Positions 8,743-16,306 of a stretch of DNA of 50,969 nucleotides are shown in pieces. Below the pieces are notes generated by a model, which was not told the origin of the DNA, made no database searches, and worked only from the letters and a program-made list of their open reading frames with translations. The stretch lies in NCBI GenBank assembly GCA_031262495.1, contig JAISHV010000058.1:1-50969 (forward strand). The letters are read 5' to 3'. Source of the stretch: Ruminococcus sp. (GTDB taxonomy: Bacteria > Bacillota > Clostridia > Oscillospirales > Ruminococcaceae). The translations under genes and the position numbers were made by a program. Position 1 is the first letter of the stretch. Every line of letters begins with the position of its first letter.

Positions 8743-9966
8743 TTATCCGTTTATAACGTATTTTGAAACTATTTCGCCGCCGAAATTCGATATCTTTTCA
8801 TCTAATTCGATTTCAGTCGTAATCGGTACAATAAATGCAAACTCCTCGGGAGGCTGATTTTCACGCGACAGGTAAAGAACCTCGCCGAAAGCCGCTTTAA
8901 TAGCCCCCTCACCCGTGTTTTTAGCTAAAATATAAAATGCCTCGGGAATGGATTTACTATCGGCTATAAAATCGCTGTCCGTGCTGTCTTCCCAAGTCTG
9001 TGTCCGTGATGTTCCGTCCGCTATGGCGGCACAGGCAATGTCTGCGACGACAGCACTCGCCGTCGGGAGTTTCCCCGCTCCCCTGCCGTAAAACATCAGT
9101 TCGCCTGCCGCTTCGCCGTAAACCGTAACCGCGTTGAAGACATCTATTACACCGGAAAGCTGATTATCTCTGCATACCAGTTCCGGGCGCACCGAAACGG
9201 CGATTTTACCGTTATCACAGCGTTTCGCGGAAGCAATAAGCTTTATAACGGAATTATAGGCTTTGGCATATTCGGCATCTTCTTTCTTAATTTGCGTGAT
9301 GCCCTCTGTATACACCCATTCAGGATAAACGTGTTTGCCGAATGCGAGTGACGCTAAAATACAAATCTTTCGGCATGAGTCAGCCCCCGAAACATCCGCT
9401 GTGGGGTCTTTTTCGGCGTAACCTAATTCCTGTGAGAGTTTCAGTGCTTTTTCATAGGGCATATTTTCACTTAGTATCTTTGTTAGAATGAAATTCGTGG
9501 TCCCGTTTAAAATACCCTCAACCGAATAAACTTCATCAGCCGCAAGGCACTCATGAAGCGGTCTTATAATAGGTATAGCACCGCCTGTTGAGGCTTCAAA
9601 AAAGAAGTTGCAATCATTTTCAGCGGCGGTTTTTAAAAGAATCGCGCCCTTTTTGGCTACAAGCTCTTTGTTTGAGGTTACAACACTTTTGCCGTGCGTG
9701 AGACAGCGCATAACAAAATCAAACGCAGGGTTAAGCCCGCCCATAACCTCGGCGACAATTTTTATTTCAGGGTCGTCTAAAATGATATTAATATCTTTAA
9801 TCATTTTATTATAGTAGGGGTCATCGGGCAGGTCGCGTATTTCTAAAATATATTTTATATCTAAATCAACGCTCAGCGTACGGCAAAGCTTATCCTTATG
9901 TTTATAAAACAGTTCCACTGTACCGGAACCGACTGTGCCGTAGCCCATAATGGCTATTTTTGACAA
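8743..9966 (-). CDS. hom: Homoserine dehydrogenase
   Basis: It reduces aspartate semialdehyde to homoserine, the branch point to threonine and methionine. The N-terminus has the nucleotide-binding loop GYGTVGSGT, followed by the catalytic domain (GILNGTTNFILTKI and ELGYAEKDPTADVSGADSCRKI, the family signature) and a short C-terminal region of about 80 residues that may be an ACT-type regulatory domain. I place the start at TTG 9966, giving MSKIAIMGYG. A GGAG lies eight bases upstream, whereas the longer reading from 9996 would put that GGAG inside the coding region. A consensus promoter lies 42 bases further up. metA, which uses its product, is in the his operon at 21354. Confidence 0.95.
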   Translation of the reverse strand: MSKIAIMGYGTVGSGTVELFYKHKDKLCRTLSVDLDIKYILEIRDLPDDPYYNKMIKDINIILDDPEIKIVAEVMGGLNPAFDFVMRCLTHGKSVVTSNKELVAKKGAILLKTAAENDCNFFFEASTGGAIPIIRPLHECLAADEVYSVEGILNGTTNFILTKILSENMPYEKALKLSQELGYAEKDPTADVSGADSCRKICILASLAFGKHVYPEWVYTEGITQIKKEDAEYAKAYNSVIKLIASAKRCDNGKIAVSVRPELVCRDNQLSGVIDVFNAVTVYGEAAGELMFYGRGAGKLPTASAVVADIACAAIADGTSRTQTWEDSTDSDFIADSKSIPEAFYILAKNTGEGAIKAAFGEVLYLSRENQPPEEFAFIVPITTEIELDEKISNFGGEIVSKYVING

Positions 9967-10007
9967 TTTTATCACTCCAATTAAATCAGTATTCAAATAA
10001 TCGTTTA

Positions 10008-10036
10008 ATTATATCATATTTTTTTCCGTTTGTCAA
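10008..10036 (-). promoter_or_regulatory. Sigma-A promoter of hom-greA-lysS
   Basis: On the - strand TTGACA (10031-10036) and TATAAT (10008-10013) are separated by 17 bases, and the bases before the -10 box are TATGA, an extended -10. It faces hom and probably drives the series down to about 2842. Confidence 0.85.
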
Positions 10037-10055
10037 CCCTACGATTTAACATTTC

Positions 10056-12290
10056 TTAATAAATTTCGGTTTCGTAATCTTTTTTTAGTCCGGCGGTATC
10101 ACAGAAGTCCAAGAGAAACTGCTTTCTTAAGAGAACCTTAGGCACAAAATCATTAAATTTCCCGGGTACTTGTGCTTCTTTGGGGAAAACGTCGTCAAAA
10201 TTTCGGAGTGCGTCCTTTGTTAAACTGCCGGTAACATTAAAATACGGGATTTTTTCAGCTTCAGCGGCGGCGGTATACAGCAGTTTTGATAATTCAAATT
10301 CACTGCCGCTGAATTCACATTCCGCATATACGGACTTTTGAGGTGCGAATTTACAGCCGTAGTCAATACTGTGCAAAGCATACATCAGCGTATAAAGCTG
10401 CCGGGTACTGACCCACGGGAAGACGGCGAAACTATTTGCACCGGTTTTCACGGCGGTTTTTTCGCACATACCTGTCTGGGCGGCTATCATGCGCATTTCG
10501 GCGAGTTTTTCTTTGCACTTAGCACTTAAAAAGGCGTAGTCATCGGTAACGGAGAGGATTTCGCGCATTTTCATTATTACCTTGCCGTCAATTAAAAGCG
10601 GCATATCGCCTACCCACGTTATACGTGCTGTGGCTTCAAGGAGTTTTACGAAGATAGTTTTAGCCTTTTCGTCTACGGAAATACATTCCCATGAACGCCC
10701 GCCGAGGGCAAAGGTTGTGCCCGGGGCAAAGAGGATATTTACAGTGCCAATGAGTTCGCCTTTGCATTTTACGGAGAATTCCTCTTCTGTTTCAAAAACA
10801 GAGTAAAAGCGGAAGTTATCAACAATCGGTTCTGCTTTAATACCGAGCTGTAAAAATCCTCTCTCGTCTTTTGAGAGATGCCGTATTTCAAGGAGATGAA
10901 CAAGTAACATTTTAAAATCTTCCTGTGAAATTTCACGAAACGGCGGTAATTTTAAAATAGCTTCGGCAAGCGCAGATGCTTTAACCGCTCCCGCAGAACA
11001 CAGAAAACTCAGTGTCTGATGATACAAAAGACTGTAATTATGCTTGTCGGGATAAATCGGTTCTACCCATTTATCTTTGGTGTAAATTTCAATTATAGCT
11101 ATAACTTGAAGCAAACGCCAATCAATATTGTCAAAAGCCGAAACCTCGTCGGTCTTTTTTTCGTCAATGAGGGTGAAAATCATTTCGGGGATTTTCCCGG
11201 GAGTACGCCCGCTTCTGCCTAAACGCTGAACAAAACTTGACACCGAAAACGGCGAACCCATTTGAATTATACGGTCAAGCGAACCGAGGTCAATGCCTAA
11301 TTCAAGTGTTACCGTAGCACAAGTCACTATAGGGATTTCTGAATTTTTCATCTGTTTTTCGGCATCTTCGCGGATTGTTTTTGATAAACTGCCGTGATGA
11401 ATACGATAAACATCCGGGAGGTTATTGTATTCGGCATATTTTTTAAGGCGAGAACAATAGACCTCTGTTTCGGCACGGGAATTACAGAAGATTATAGATT
11501 TTTTATTTTTTGTCATTTTATATAGAAATTCGGTTATGCGGCGGTAGTCATTGTCATCGACGAATTCTTCTTTTTTTATGGTGACAAGCTCTTTCATCTC
11601 GAACATTTCGGCAAAGAGTCTGATTTTTCGCGGCGGTTCTTCATCGGGAGGGGTAACTACATCAATATTACTGCCGCCGCGTAAAAAATCCTCCGCACCT
11701 TTAGTGTCGCTTATTGTTGCCGATAAGCCTATGCGGCGCGGGTTGATATTACATATCTTTTCAATGCGCTCAAGCTGACATTGAAGCTGTAAGCCGCGCG
11801 GCGAATCCATAAAATAATGCACTTCATCAATGATAACAAACCGCAAATCCGAAAACAGTTTAATGAGGGCTTCGCGTTTATTAATAAGCAAACTCTCTAT
11901 TGACTCGGGAGTGGTCTGCATTACCCCTGACGGCTCACGGACGAGTTTGTTTTTTTGTGTAAGTGAAGCATCGCCGTGCCATTTCACGACTTTTATGTGA
12001 GCATTGTCAAGGAGTTTCTCAATCCGCCCGAATTGATCGTTAATTAAAGCTTTCAGCGGGCTGATATAGAGAATACCTACCGATTTCGGCGGGTCTTTTA
12101 AGATTTCCGTAATTGCCGGCAGGAAAGCCGCTTCGGTTTTACCGGAAGCCGTACCCGATGAAAGCAGCAGATGTGACTGTGTATCAAAAATAACCGAACA
12201 AGCCGCCTCTTGAATATAGCGGAGTTTCTCCCAGCCGGAATTATAGATATATTCGCGCAGAATAGGCGACAGTCTTGAATAGGCATCCAT
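10056..12290 (-). CDS. DEAD/DEAH-box helicase, Lhr-like short form
   Basis: A superfamily 2 helicase of 744 residues. Visible are Walker A SSGTASGKTEA (Lys51), motif Ib MQTTPESIESLL, a DEVH box (IIDEVHYFMDSPRG), motif III GLSATISD, motif V TLELGIDLGSLD and motif VI QRLGRSGRT. These combinations are typical of Lhr-type nucleic-acid helicases. The C-terminal 330 residues look like winged-helix and Lhr-specific beta-rich regions but lack the extra domains of the 1500-residue Lhr. DNA or RNA repair is a family-based guess. It stands alone: ATG at 12290 has no clear ribosome site and lies divergent from asnB. No promoter was resolved in the 132-base gap. Confidence 0.88.
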   Translation of the reverse strand: MDAYSRLSPILREYIYNSGWEKLRYIQEAACSVIFDTQSHLLLSSGTASGKTEAAFLPAITEILKDPPKSVGILYISPLKALINDQFGRIEKLLDNAHIKVVKWHGDASLTQKNKLVREPSGVMQTTPESIESLLINKREALIKLFSDLRFVIIDEVHYFMDSPRGLQLQCQLERIEKICNINPRRIGLSATISDTKGAEDFLRGGSNIDVVTPPDEEPPRKIRLFAEMFEMKELVTIKKEEFVDDNDYRRITEFLYKMTKNKKSIIFCNSRAETEVYCSRLKKYAEYNNLPDVYRIHHGSLSKTIREDAEKQMKNSEIPIVTCATVTLELGIDLGSLDRIIQMGSPFSVSSFVQRLGRSGRTPGKIPEMIFTLIDEKKTDEVSAFDNIDWRLLQVIAIIEIYTKDKWVEPIYPDKHNYSLLYHQTLSFLCSAGAVKASALAEAILKLPPFREISQEDFKMLLVHLLEIRHLSKDERGFLQLGIKAEPIVDNFRFYSVFETEEEFSVKCKGELIGTVNILFAPGTTFALGGRSWECISVDEKAKTIFVKLLEATARITWVGDMPLLIDGKVIMKMREILSVTDDYAFLSAKCKEKLAEMRMIAAQTGMCEKTAVKTGANSFAVFPWVSTRQLYTLMYALHSIDYGCKFAPQKSVYAECEFSGSEFELSKLLYTAAAEAEKIPYFNVTGSLTKDALRNFDDVFPKEAQVPGKFNDFVPKVLLRKQFLLDFCDTAGLKKDYETEIY

Positions 12291-12305
12291 ATTTGTTTCT
12301 ACTTT

Positions 12306-12337
12306 CTCATTTGCTCATTTTGCTAATTTGCTGATTT
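12306..12337. repeat. Short degenerate tandem repeat in the helicase-asnB gap
   Basis: Four consecutive copies of an 8-9 base unit CT(C/A/G)ATTTTG: CTCATTTG, CTCATTTTG, CTAATTTG, CTGATTTT. It is a minor, diverged microsatellite-like run in the divergent gap. No function is apparent. Confidence 0.5.
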
Positions 12338-12422
12338 TAAAAATTACAAAAAAATCATATAATAAGTATTAATGCATAATATAGTAATAATACATTAATT
12401 TAACTAAGGAGAACACTTAAAT

Positions 12423-14276
12423 ATGTGCGGTATTGCCGGTTGGATAGATAACAAAAGCCAAATGATTGATAAACTGAAAATTCTTGAAAATATGTCGTTA
12501 ACACTCTCAAGGCGCGGACCTGATGACAGCGGAATATACATAAATAAAAATACTGCAATAATCCACAGGCGTTTAACAGTCGTTGACCCCGAGGGCGGCA
12601 GACAGCCTATGTCTTATGAAACGCCCCACGCTAAATATACGATAGTTTATAACGGCGAACTCTATAACACCGAAGACATCCGAAAAGACCTCAAAGCCCT
12701 CGGGCATGAATTCAACGGACATTCCGATACAGAAGTACTGCTTCACTCATTCGCCGAATGGGGCACTAAATGCACCGAAAAGCTCAACGGGATTTACGCT
12801 TTCGCCGTGCTCACCGAATCGGGCGGTAAAAACACTGTGTTCTTGGCACGCGATAGGGTTGGGGTTAAACCGCTGTTCTTATATGAATATAGCGGCGGAT
12901 TAATTTTCGGTTCTGAAATTAAAACGTTGCTTGCGAATCCTCTTGTACCCGCTATAGTTGACAGTGACGGCATAAAAGAGATATTTATGCTCGGTCCGGC
13001 GCGCACTCCGGGGGAAACCCCTATCCGCGGTATTACGGAACTCCTGCCCGCAGAACAGGCGGTATATGAAGACGGCTCTTTAACCAAAAATTTCTACTGG
13101 CGGCTTGAAGCATACCCTCACCGCGAAACCTATGAACAAAGCGTTGAGCATATCCGTTTTCTTATTACAGATGCCGTAGAACGTCAGCTTGTGTCGGATG
13201 TACCGCTTTGTACGTTTTTGTCGGGCGGGCTTGATTCATCAATTATTTCAAAAATCGCCGCCGATAAGTATAAATCAGAGGGACGTCAGCTTGATACATG
13301 GTCGGTGGATTATATCGACAACGAAAAGTATTTCACGCCCGATGTGTTTCAGCCAAACAGTGACAGACATTATATTGAAATAATGTCAAATTTCATAGGC
13401 AGCAATCATCACTATGTTAATCTTCACAATCACGACCTTGCACCCGCTTTATTTGAAGCGGTTTATGCACGGGATTTACCCGGAATGGCTGATGTGGATT
13501 CGTCGCTCCTGCTGTTTTGCCGTGAAGTAAAAAAAGAATTCACCGTTGCGGTATCGGGCGAATGTGCTGATGAACTGCTTGGCGGCTACCCTTGGTATCA
13601 TAATCCCGACATTTTATTTGAAAACACGTTCCCATGGTCAAATTCAACAGATTTGAGATTGTCAGTTTTGCGCGAAGGGCTGATAAGCGGCGGGAAAGAC
13701 TACGTCCGCCGCGGCTATATGAATACCTGCCTCAAAGCACCGCTCCTTGACGGTGAGTCAAAGACAGAATCCCGTATGCGCGAAATGTTTAAACTCAATT
13801 TAGACTGGTTTATGGCGTGTCTGCTCGACCGCAAAGACCGTATGAGTATGTACAGCGGACTTGAGGTCAGAGTGCCTTTTTCAGACCATCGCATTGTGGA
13901 GTTTGCCTATAATATGCCGTGGAATATAAAAAGCCGTCTGGGAAAAGACACAGACAGAGAAAAAGGTATTGTTAGAGAGGCATTTCGCGATATTTTGCCG
14001 GAAGAAATTGTTTTCAGGAAGAAATCGCCGTACCCGAAAACGCATAACCCGATTTATACACAGGCAGTATGTGACATTATGACTGAAATTATTGCCGACA
14101 AAGAAGCTCCGATTTGTGAACTTATAAACCACGAAACTGTTGAAGAGTTGATTCAAAACCCCACTCAAATGAATATGCCGTGGTATGGTCAGCTTATGCG
14201 CGGTCCGCAGATTTTAGCATACTTAATTCAAACAAATGAATGGCTTAAAACTTATAAGATTGATATAAAAATTTAA
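12423..14276 (+). CDS. asnB: Asparagine synthase (glutamine-hydrolysing)
   Basis: It converts aspartate to asparagine using ATP and ammonia released from glutamine. The protein has 617 residues. Cys2 (MCGIAGW) is the glutaminase nucleophile of the Ntn domain (1 to about 210, with RRGPDDSG, YNGELYN and SDTEVLL). The synthetase domain follows, with the PP-loop SGGLDSS at 267-273 and SGECADELLGGYPWY. The start is fixed by the need for Cys at position 2; AAGGAG lies 11 bases upstream and a possible TATAAT at 12358. It is convergent with the SRAP gene, overlapping it by four bases with no terminator between them. Function is confident; a specialised amidotransferase role is unlikely. Confidence 0.95.
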   Translation: MCGIAGWIDNKSQMIDKLKILENMSLTLSRRGPDDSGIYINKNTAIIHRRLTVVDPEGGRQPMSYETPHAKYTIVYNGELYNTEDIRKDLKALGHEFNGHSDTEVLLHSFAEWGTKCTEKLNGIYAFAVLTESGGKNTVFLARDRVGVKPLFLYEYSGGLIFGSEIKTLLANPLVPAIVDSDGIKEIFMLGPARTPGETPIRGITELLPAEQAVYEDGSLTKNFYWRLEAYPHRETYEQSVEHIRFLITDAVERQLVSDVPLCTFLSGGLDSSIISKIAADKYKSEGRQLDTWSVDYIDNEKYFTPDVFQPNSDRHYIEIMSNFIGSNHHYVNLHNHDLAPALFEAVYARDLPGMADVDSSLLLFCREVKKEFTVAVSGECADELLGGYPWYHNPDILFENTFPWSNSTDLRLSVLREGLISGGKDYVRRGYMNTCLKAPLLDGESKTESRMREMFKLNLDWFMACLLDRKDRMSMYSGLEVRVPFSDHRIVEFAYNMPWNIKSRLGKDTDREKGIVREAFRDILPEEIVFRKKSPYPKTHNPIYTQAVCDIMTEIIADKEAPICELINHETVEELIQNPTQMNMPWYGQLMRGPQILAYLIQTNEWLKTYKIDIKI

Positions 14277-14860
14277 AAATCAAAGGATATTTGCCCGCTC
14301 GGTAAATCCGCTTCAATGCAGTTTATATCCGTTACAGCAGAATCTGTGTCAAAATCCCCCGAAAACCATTCGGGGATTTTGTTTTTTTCAAGAATTACGG
14401 GCATACGGTGATGAATTTCAGCGGCAACGCCTGCCGCTTCGCGGGTCAGAATAACAAAACAAGGTAAGGGCTTGTCCTTTTCGGTTCGGTAAAGTCCCGC
14501 CAAATAAAGCGGCGTATCTTCACGCGAAAAGGCATATTTCACCTTGGGGTTTGTGTCGCGTTTCCATTCAAAATAACCGCTCGCGGGGATAATACATTTT
14601 TCGCAGTTTTTAAAGGTTGCCTTTTCGGTGAATGTTTCAAAACGCGCATTAATCAGAAGTTTATTGCCGCGAAACGAAAATCCCCACTGCATCGGTAAAA
14701 CCTCATCAGAAGCAATCACCGAAACCATGTCGGCAGGATAAATCTCGCCGTTTGTTTTCAGCGTAATGTCACGGTACGCCGATTTTACCTTTTGCTGTGC
14801 CGTATCGGCAATATCACGCAATTCGCTGTCACTAATTTCGACATAATATCTACCGCACAT
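14273..14860 (-). CDS. SRAP-domain (YedK/HMCES-like) abasic-site protein
   Basis: SRAP proteins form a thiazolidine crosslink between Cys2 and abasic sites in single-stranded DNA, shielding them during replication. I place the start at ATG 14860, giving MCGRYYVEIS with the essential Cys2; a reading from 14890 would bury this cysteine. GGGAA lies five bases upstream. Other family marks are IIPASGYFEWKR, where Glu is the conserved active-site residue, and IHHRMPVIL with the active-site His. The length, 195 residues, is slightly below the usual 210-230. It is the last of three genes after the XRE regulator and the ImmA/IrrE protease, which suggests damage-responsive control (inference). Confidence 0.93.
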   Translation of the reverse strand: MCGRYYVEISDSELRDIADTAQQKVKSAYRDITLKTNGEIYPADMVSVIASDEVLPMQWGFSFRGNKLLINARFETFTEKATFKNCEKCIIPASGYFEWKRDTNPKVKYAFSREDTPLYLAGLYRTEKDKPLPCFVILTREAAGVAAEIHHRMPVILEKNKIPEWFSGDFDTDSAVTDINCIEADLPSGQISFDF

Positions 14861-14914
14861 AAAAATTCCCGTTTCGGCGCATGAGCGCACACAAAGTTTT
14901 GAAAGAATTTTTTT

Positions 14915-15421
14915 TCACTTTAAAAAATCCGACCGAAAGGATTGCAATTTCAGGTCATATCCCCTTTTGATAAGCCCCGAAACCTTTATCGCGACAAGGT
15001 TTATATCGGTTTTGAGTATATGGGCAATTTGCTCAATATCAAGAGATTCATAAATAAGCTCCAACACCCTATCCGTATCAATCAGCATCTCTGCTGCAAA
15101 GATATTCGCTTCTATTTCGGGGCGCGAATCCATTTTGTAAAGCGAAAATTCCTCAAAAGCGGCTTGGCGCGCAAAATCCCGATGAAGCCTGTCATGCCCG
15201 ATTTCGTGGGCTAACACAATCTTCTGCATAGGTTCATCCAAACGCGAATTCAAAAATACAAAGGGATTTTTATTTACGATAACATACATTCCCTTAAGTT
15301 TTGTGAAATCATCCGCTAAAATCACGCTGATATGCAGATTTTCGGCAATTTCAAAGGGGTCGCGGGTTTTATATTTTCGGGTGAGGTCAAGGCATTTTTG
15401 CGCTATTTGTTCAAATAACAT
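14915..15421 (-). CDS. ImmA/IrrE-family metallopeptidase
   Basis: A 168-residue zinc protease-like protein. LAHEIGHDRLH contains the HEXXH zinc motif, and the following helix EIEANIFAAEMLI supplies the third ligand (Glu), the standard ImmA/IrrE layout. Family members such as ImmA of ICEBs1 and IrrE of Deinococcus cleave a partner XRE repressor to switch on genes. Here an XRE regulator is encoded 26 bases upstream, so the pairing fits that model. No signal peptide or membrane segment is seen. The ribosome site is weak. Its downstream neighbour is an SRAP protein. Confidence 0.93.
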   Translation of the reverse strand: MLFEQIAQKCLDLTRKYKTRDPFEIAENLHISVILADDFTKLKGMYVIVNKNPFVFLNSRLDEPMQKIVLAHEIGHDRLHRDFARQAAFEEFSLYKMDSRPEIEANIFAAEMLIDTDRVLELIYESLDIEQIAHILKTDINLVAIKVSGLIKRGYDLKLQSFRSDFLK

Positions 15422-15447
15422 TAATCGCTACCACATTTTAAAAAACA

Positions 15448-15837
15448 TCAGGCGCGGCTTTTCTTTTTACCGTATTTGCGGTTAAGTTCCTTTGACTCCC
15501 AATATGCCTTGGTTACTGCCCTTACAGCGGCTTCTTTGTCGTCATCGGAGAGTTCGCCGCCGGCGAATAGTGCTGTCATTTGATTGACAAGTTTTGTGAT
15601 TTCGCGTTCGTCTTTTTGGCTTTTGGTCATTTGAAACTTTTTGTTTTCACTGAATTCAGAAAGGTCAATCCCGAGAGCTTCAGACAACGCCTGAAGATGC
15701 TCAAAACGGGCAACATTAGCTCTCCCGCGTTCATAATTCTGAATAGTGCGGTCTGTGACCCCAATCATCTCTGCAAGTTGTTTTTGCGTATAACCACAGC
15801 GTTCACGTTCTGTTTTAAGTATATCCTTAAATTCCAT
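15448..15837 (-). CDS. XRE-family transcriptional regulator, likely partner of the downstream metalloprotease
   Basis: The first 65 residues are a helix-turn-helix domain (TERERCGYTQKQLAEMIGV, then TDRTIQNYERGRANV) of the lambda-repressor class. The C-terminal half (DDKEAAVRAVTKAYWESKELNRKYGKKK) is helical and basic, with no recognised domain. I place the start at ATG 15837 (MEFKDILK), because AAAGGA lies nine bases before it and would be inside the gene if the GTG at 15855 were used. It is the first gene of the regulator-protease-SRAP operon and has its own promoter about 90 bases upstream. Self-repression is usual for such regulators but no operator was confidently found. Confidence 0.9.
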   Translation of the reverse strand: MEFKDILKTERERCGYTQKQLAEMIGVTDRTIQNYERGRANVARFEHLQALSEALGIDLSEFSENKKFQMTKSQKDEREITKLVNQMTALFAGGELSDDDKEAAVRAVTKAYWESKELNRKYGKKKSRA

Positions 15838-15926
15838 TTTTATCAATCCTTTCACCGTAAAACAAATATAAAAGCAATTTTATTTTGTCTTATTAAAATA
15901 ACAGACGAAAAATTATCACTAAAATT

Positions 15927-15955
15927 ATTATAACACACGAAATATAGTTTGTCAA
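15927..15955 (-). promoter_or_regulatory. Promoter of the XRE-ImmA/IrrE-SRAP operon
   Basis: On the - strand TTGACA (15950-15955), a 17-base spacer, and TATAAT (15927-15932) with TGT just before the -10 box. The roughly 80-base leader that follows is AT-rich and contains imperfect inverted repeats, the natural place for an operator. Confidence 0.85.
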
Positions 15956-15959
15956 GGGG

Positions 15960-16229
15960 GAAATGAAAATTTTTTTCAGAATTTGTAGGGGCAACACAGA
16001 AATCCGATGTCAGGTGTCAGATGTCAGATTTTGTAGGGGCGACCGCCCCCGGTCGCCCGCACACTACAAATGCATCATTTTAGGATAAAAACCAAAATTT
16101 AATTATTTATCGTTTTTCAACAAAAAACGTAGCATTTAAGGATATGCGGGCGGGCGAGGTAGCCGCGCTACGAGGTGCACCACCCCTACAAATTGCAAAC
16201 GCTTAATTTCAGGCGATTTTGTGATTCTC
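15960..16229. repeat. Intergenic repeat cluster: two GC-rich palindromes and an inverted heptamer run
   Basis: This part of the 460-base gap between comM and the XRE gene holds no gene. It contains GTAGGGGC at 15985, a short heptamer run at 16006-16029 (GATGTC, AGGTGTC, AGATGTC, AGAT), and a GTAGGGGCGACCGCCC...GGTCGCCCGCAC palindrome at about 16034-16063. A second, oppositely oriented palindrome follows at 16146-16195 (GCGGGCGGGCGAGGTAGC ... CACCCCTAC). The heptamer run is inverted relative to the array at 16230-16306, so the two could pair around the palindromes. Confidence 0.75.
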
Positions 16230-16306
16230 AAAATCTGACTTCTGTGTTCTGACATCTGACATCTGACATCTGACATCTGTGTTCTGACCTCTGACTTCTA
16301 ACCTCT
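16230..16306 (-). repeat. Heptamer tandem array overlapping the comM stop codon
   Basis: Eleven successive 7-bp units on the + strand, each NNNNTCT: AAAATCT, GACTTCT, GTGTTCT, four copies of GACATCT, GTGTTCT, GACCTCT, GACTTCT, AACCTCT. The comM stop TAG occupies 16298-16300 within it, and the last two comM residues (Arg, Gly) are encoded by the last unit. The degenerate first half of the unit combined with a fixed TCT resembles the heptameric short tandem repeats known in cyanobacteria, but the sequence is different. Confidence 0.85.

Noticed and set aside
10056-12290. Phage-defence helicase
   Set aside because: Only one helicase gene is present with no nuclease, methylase or other defence partner; a housekeeping Lhr-like role is simpler.
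14273-15837. Remnant of an integrative element (ImmR/ImmA pair)
   Set aside because: No integrase, excisionase, relaxase or att site is present; the third gene is SRAP rather than mobile-element genes.
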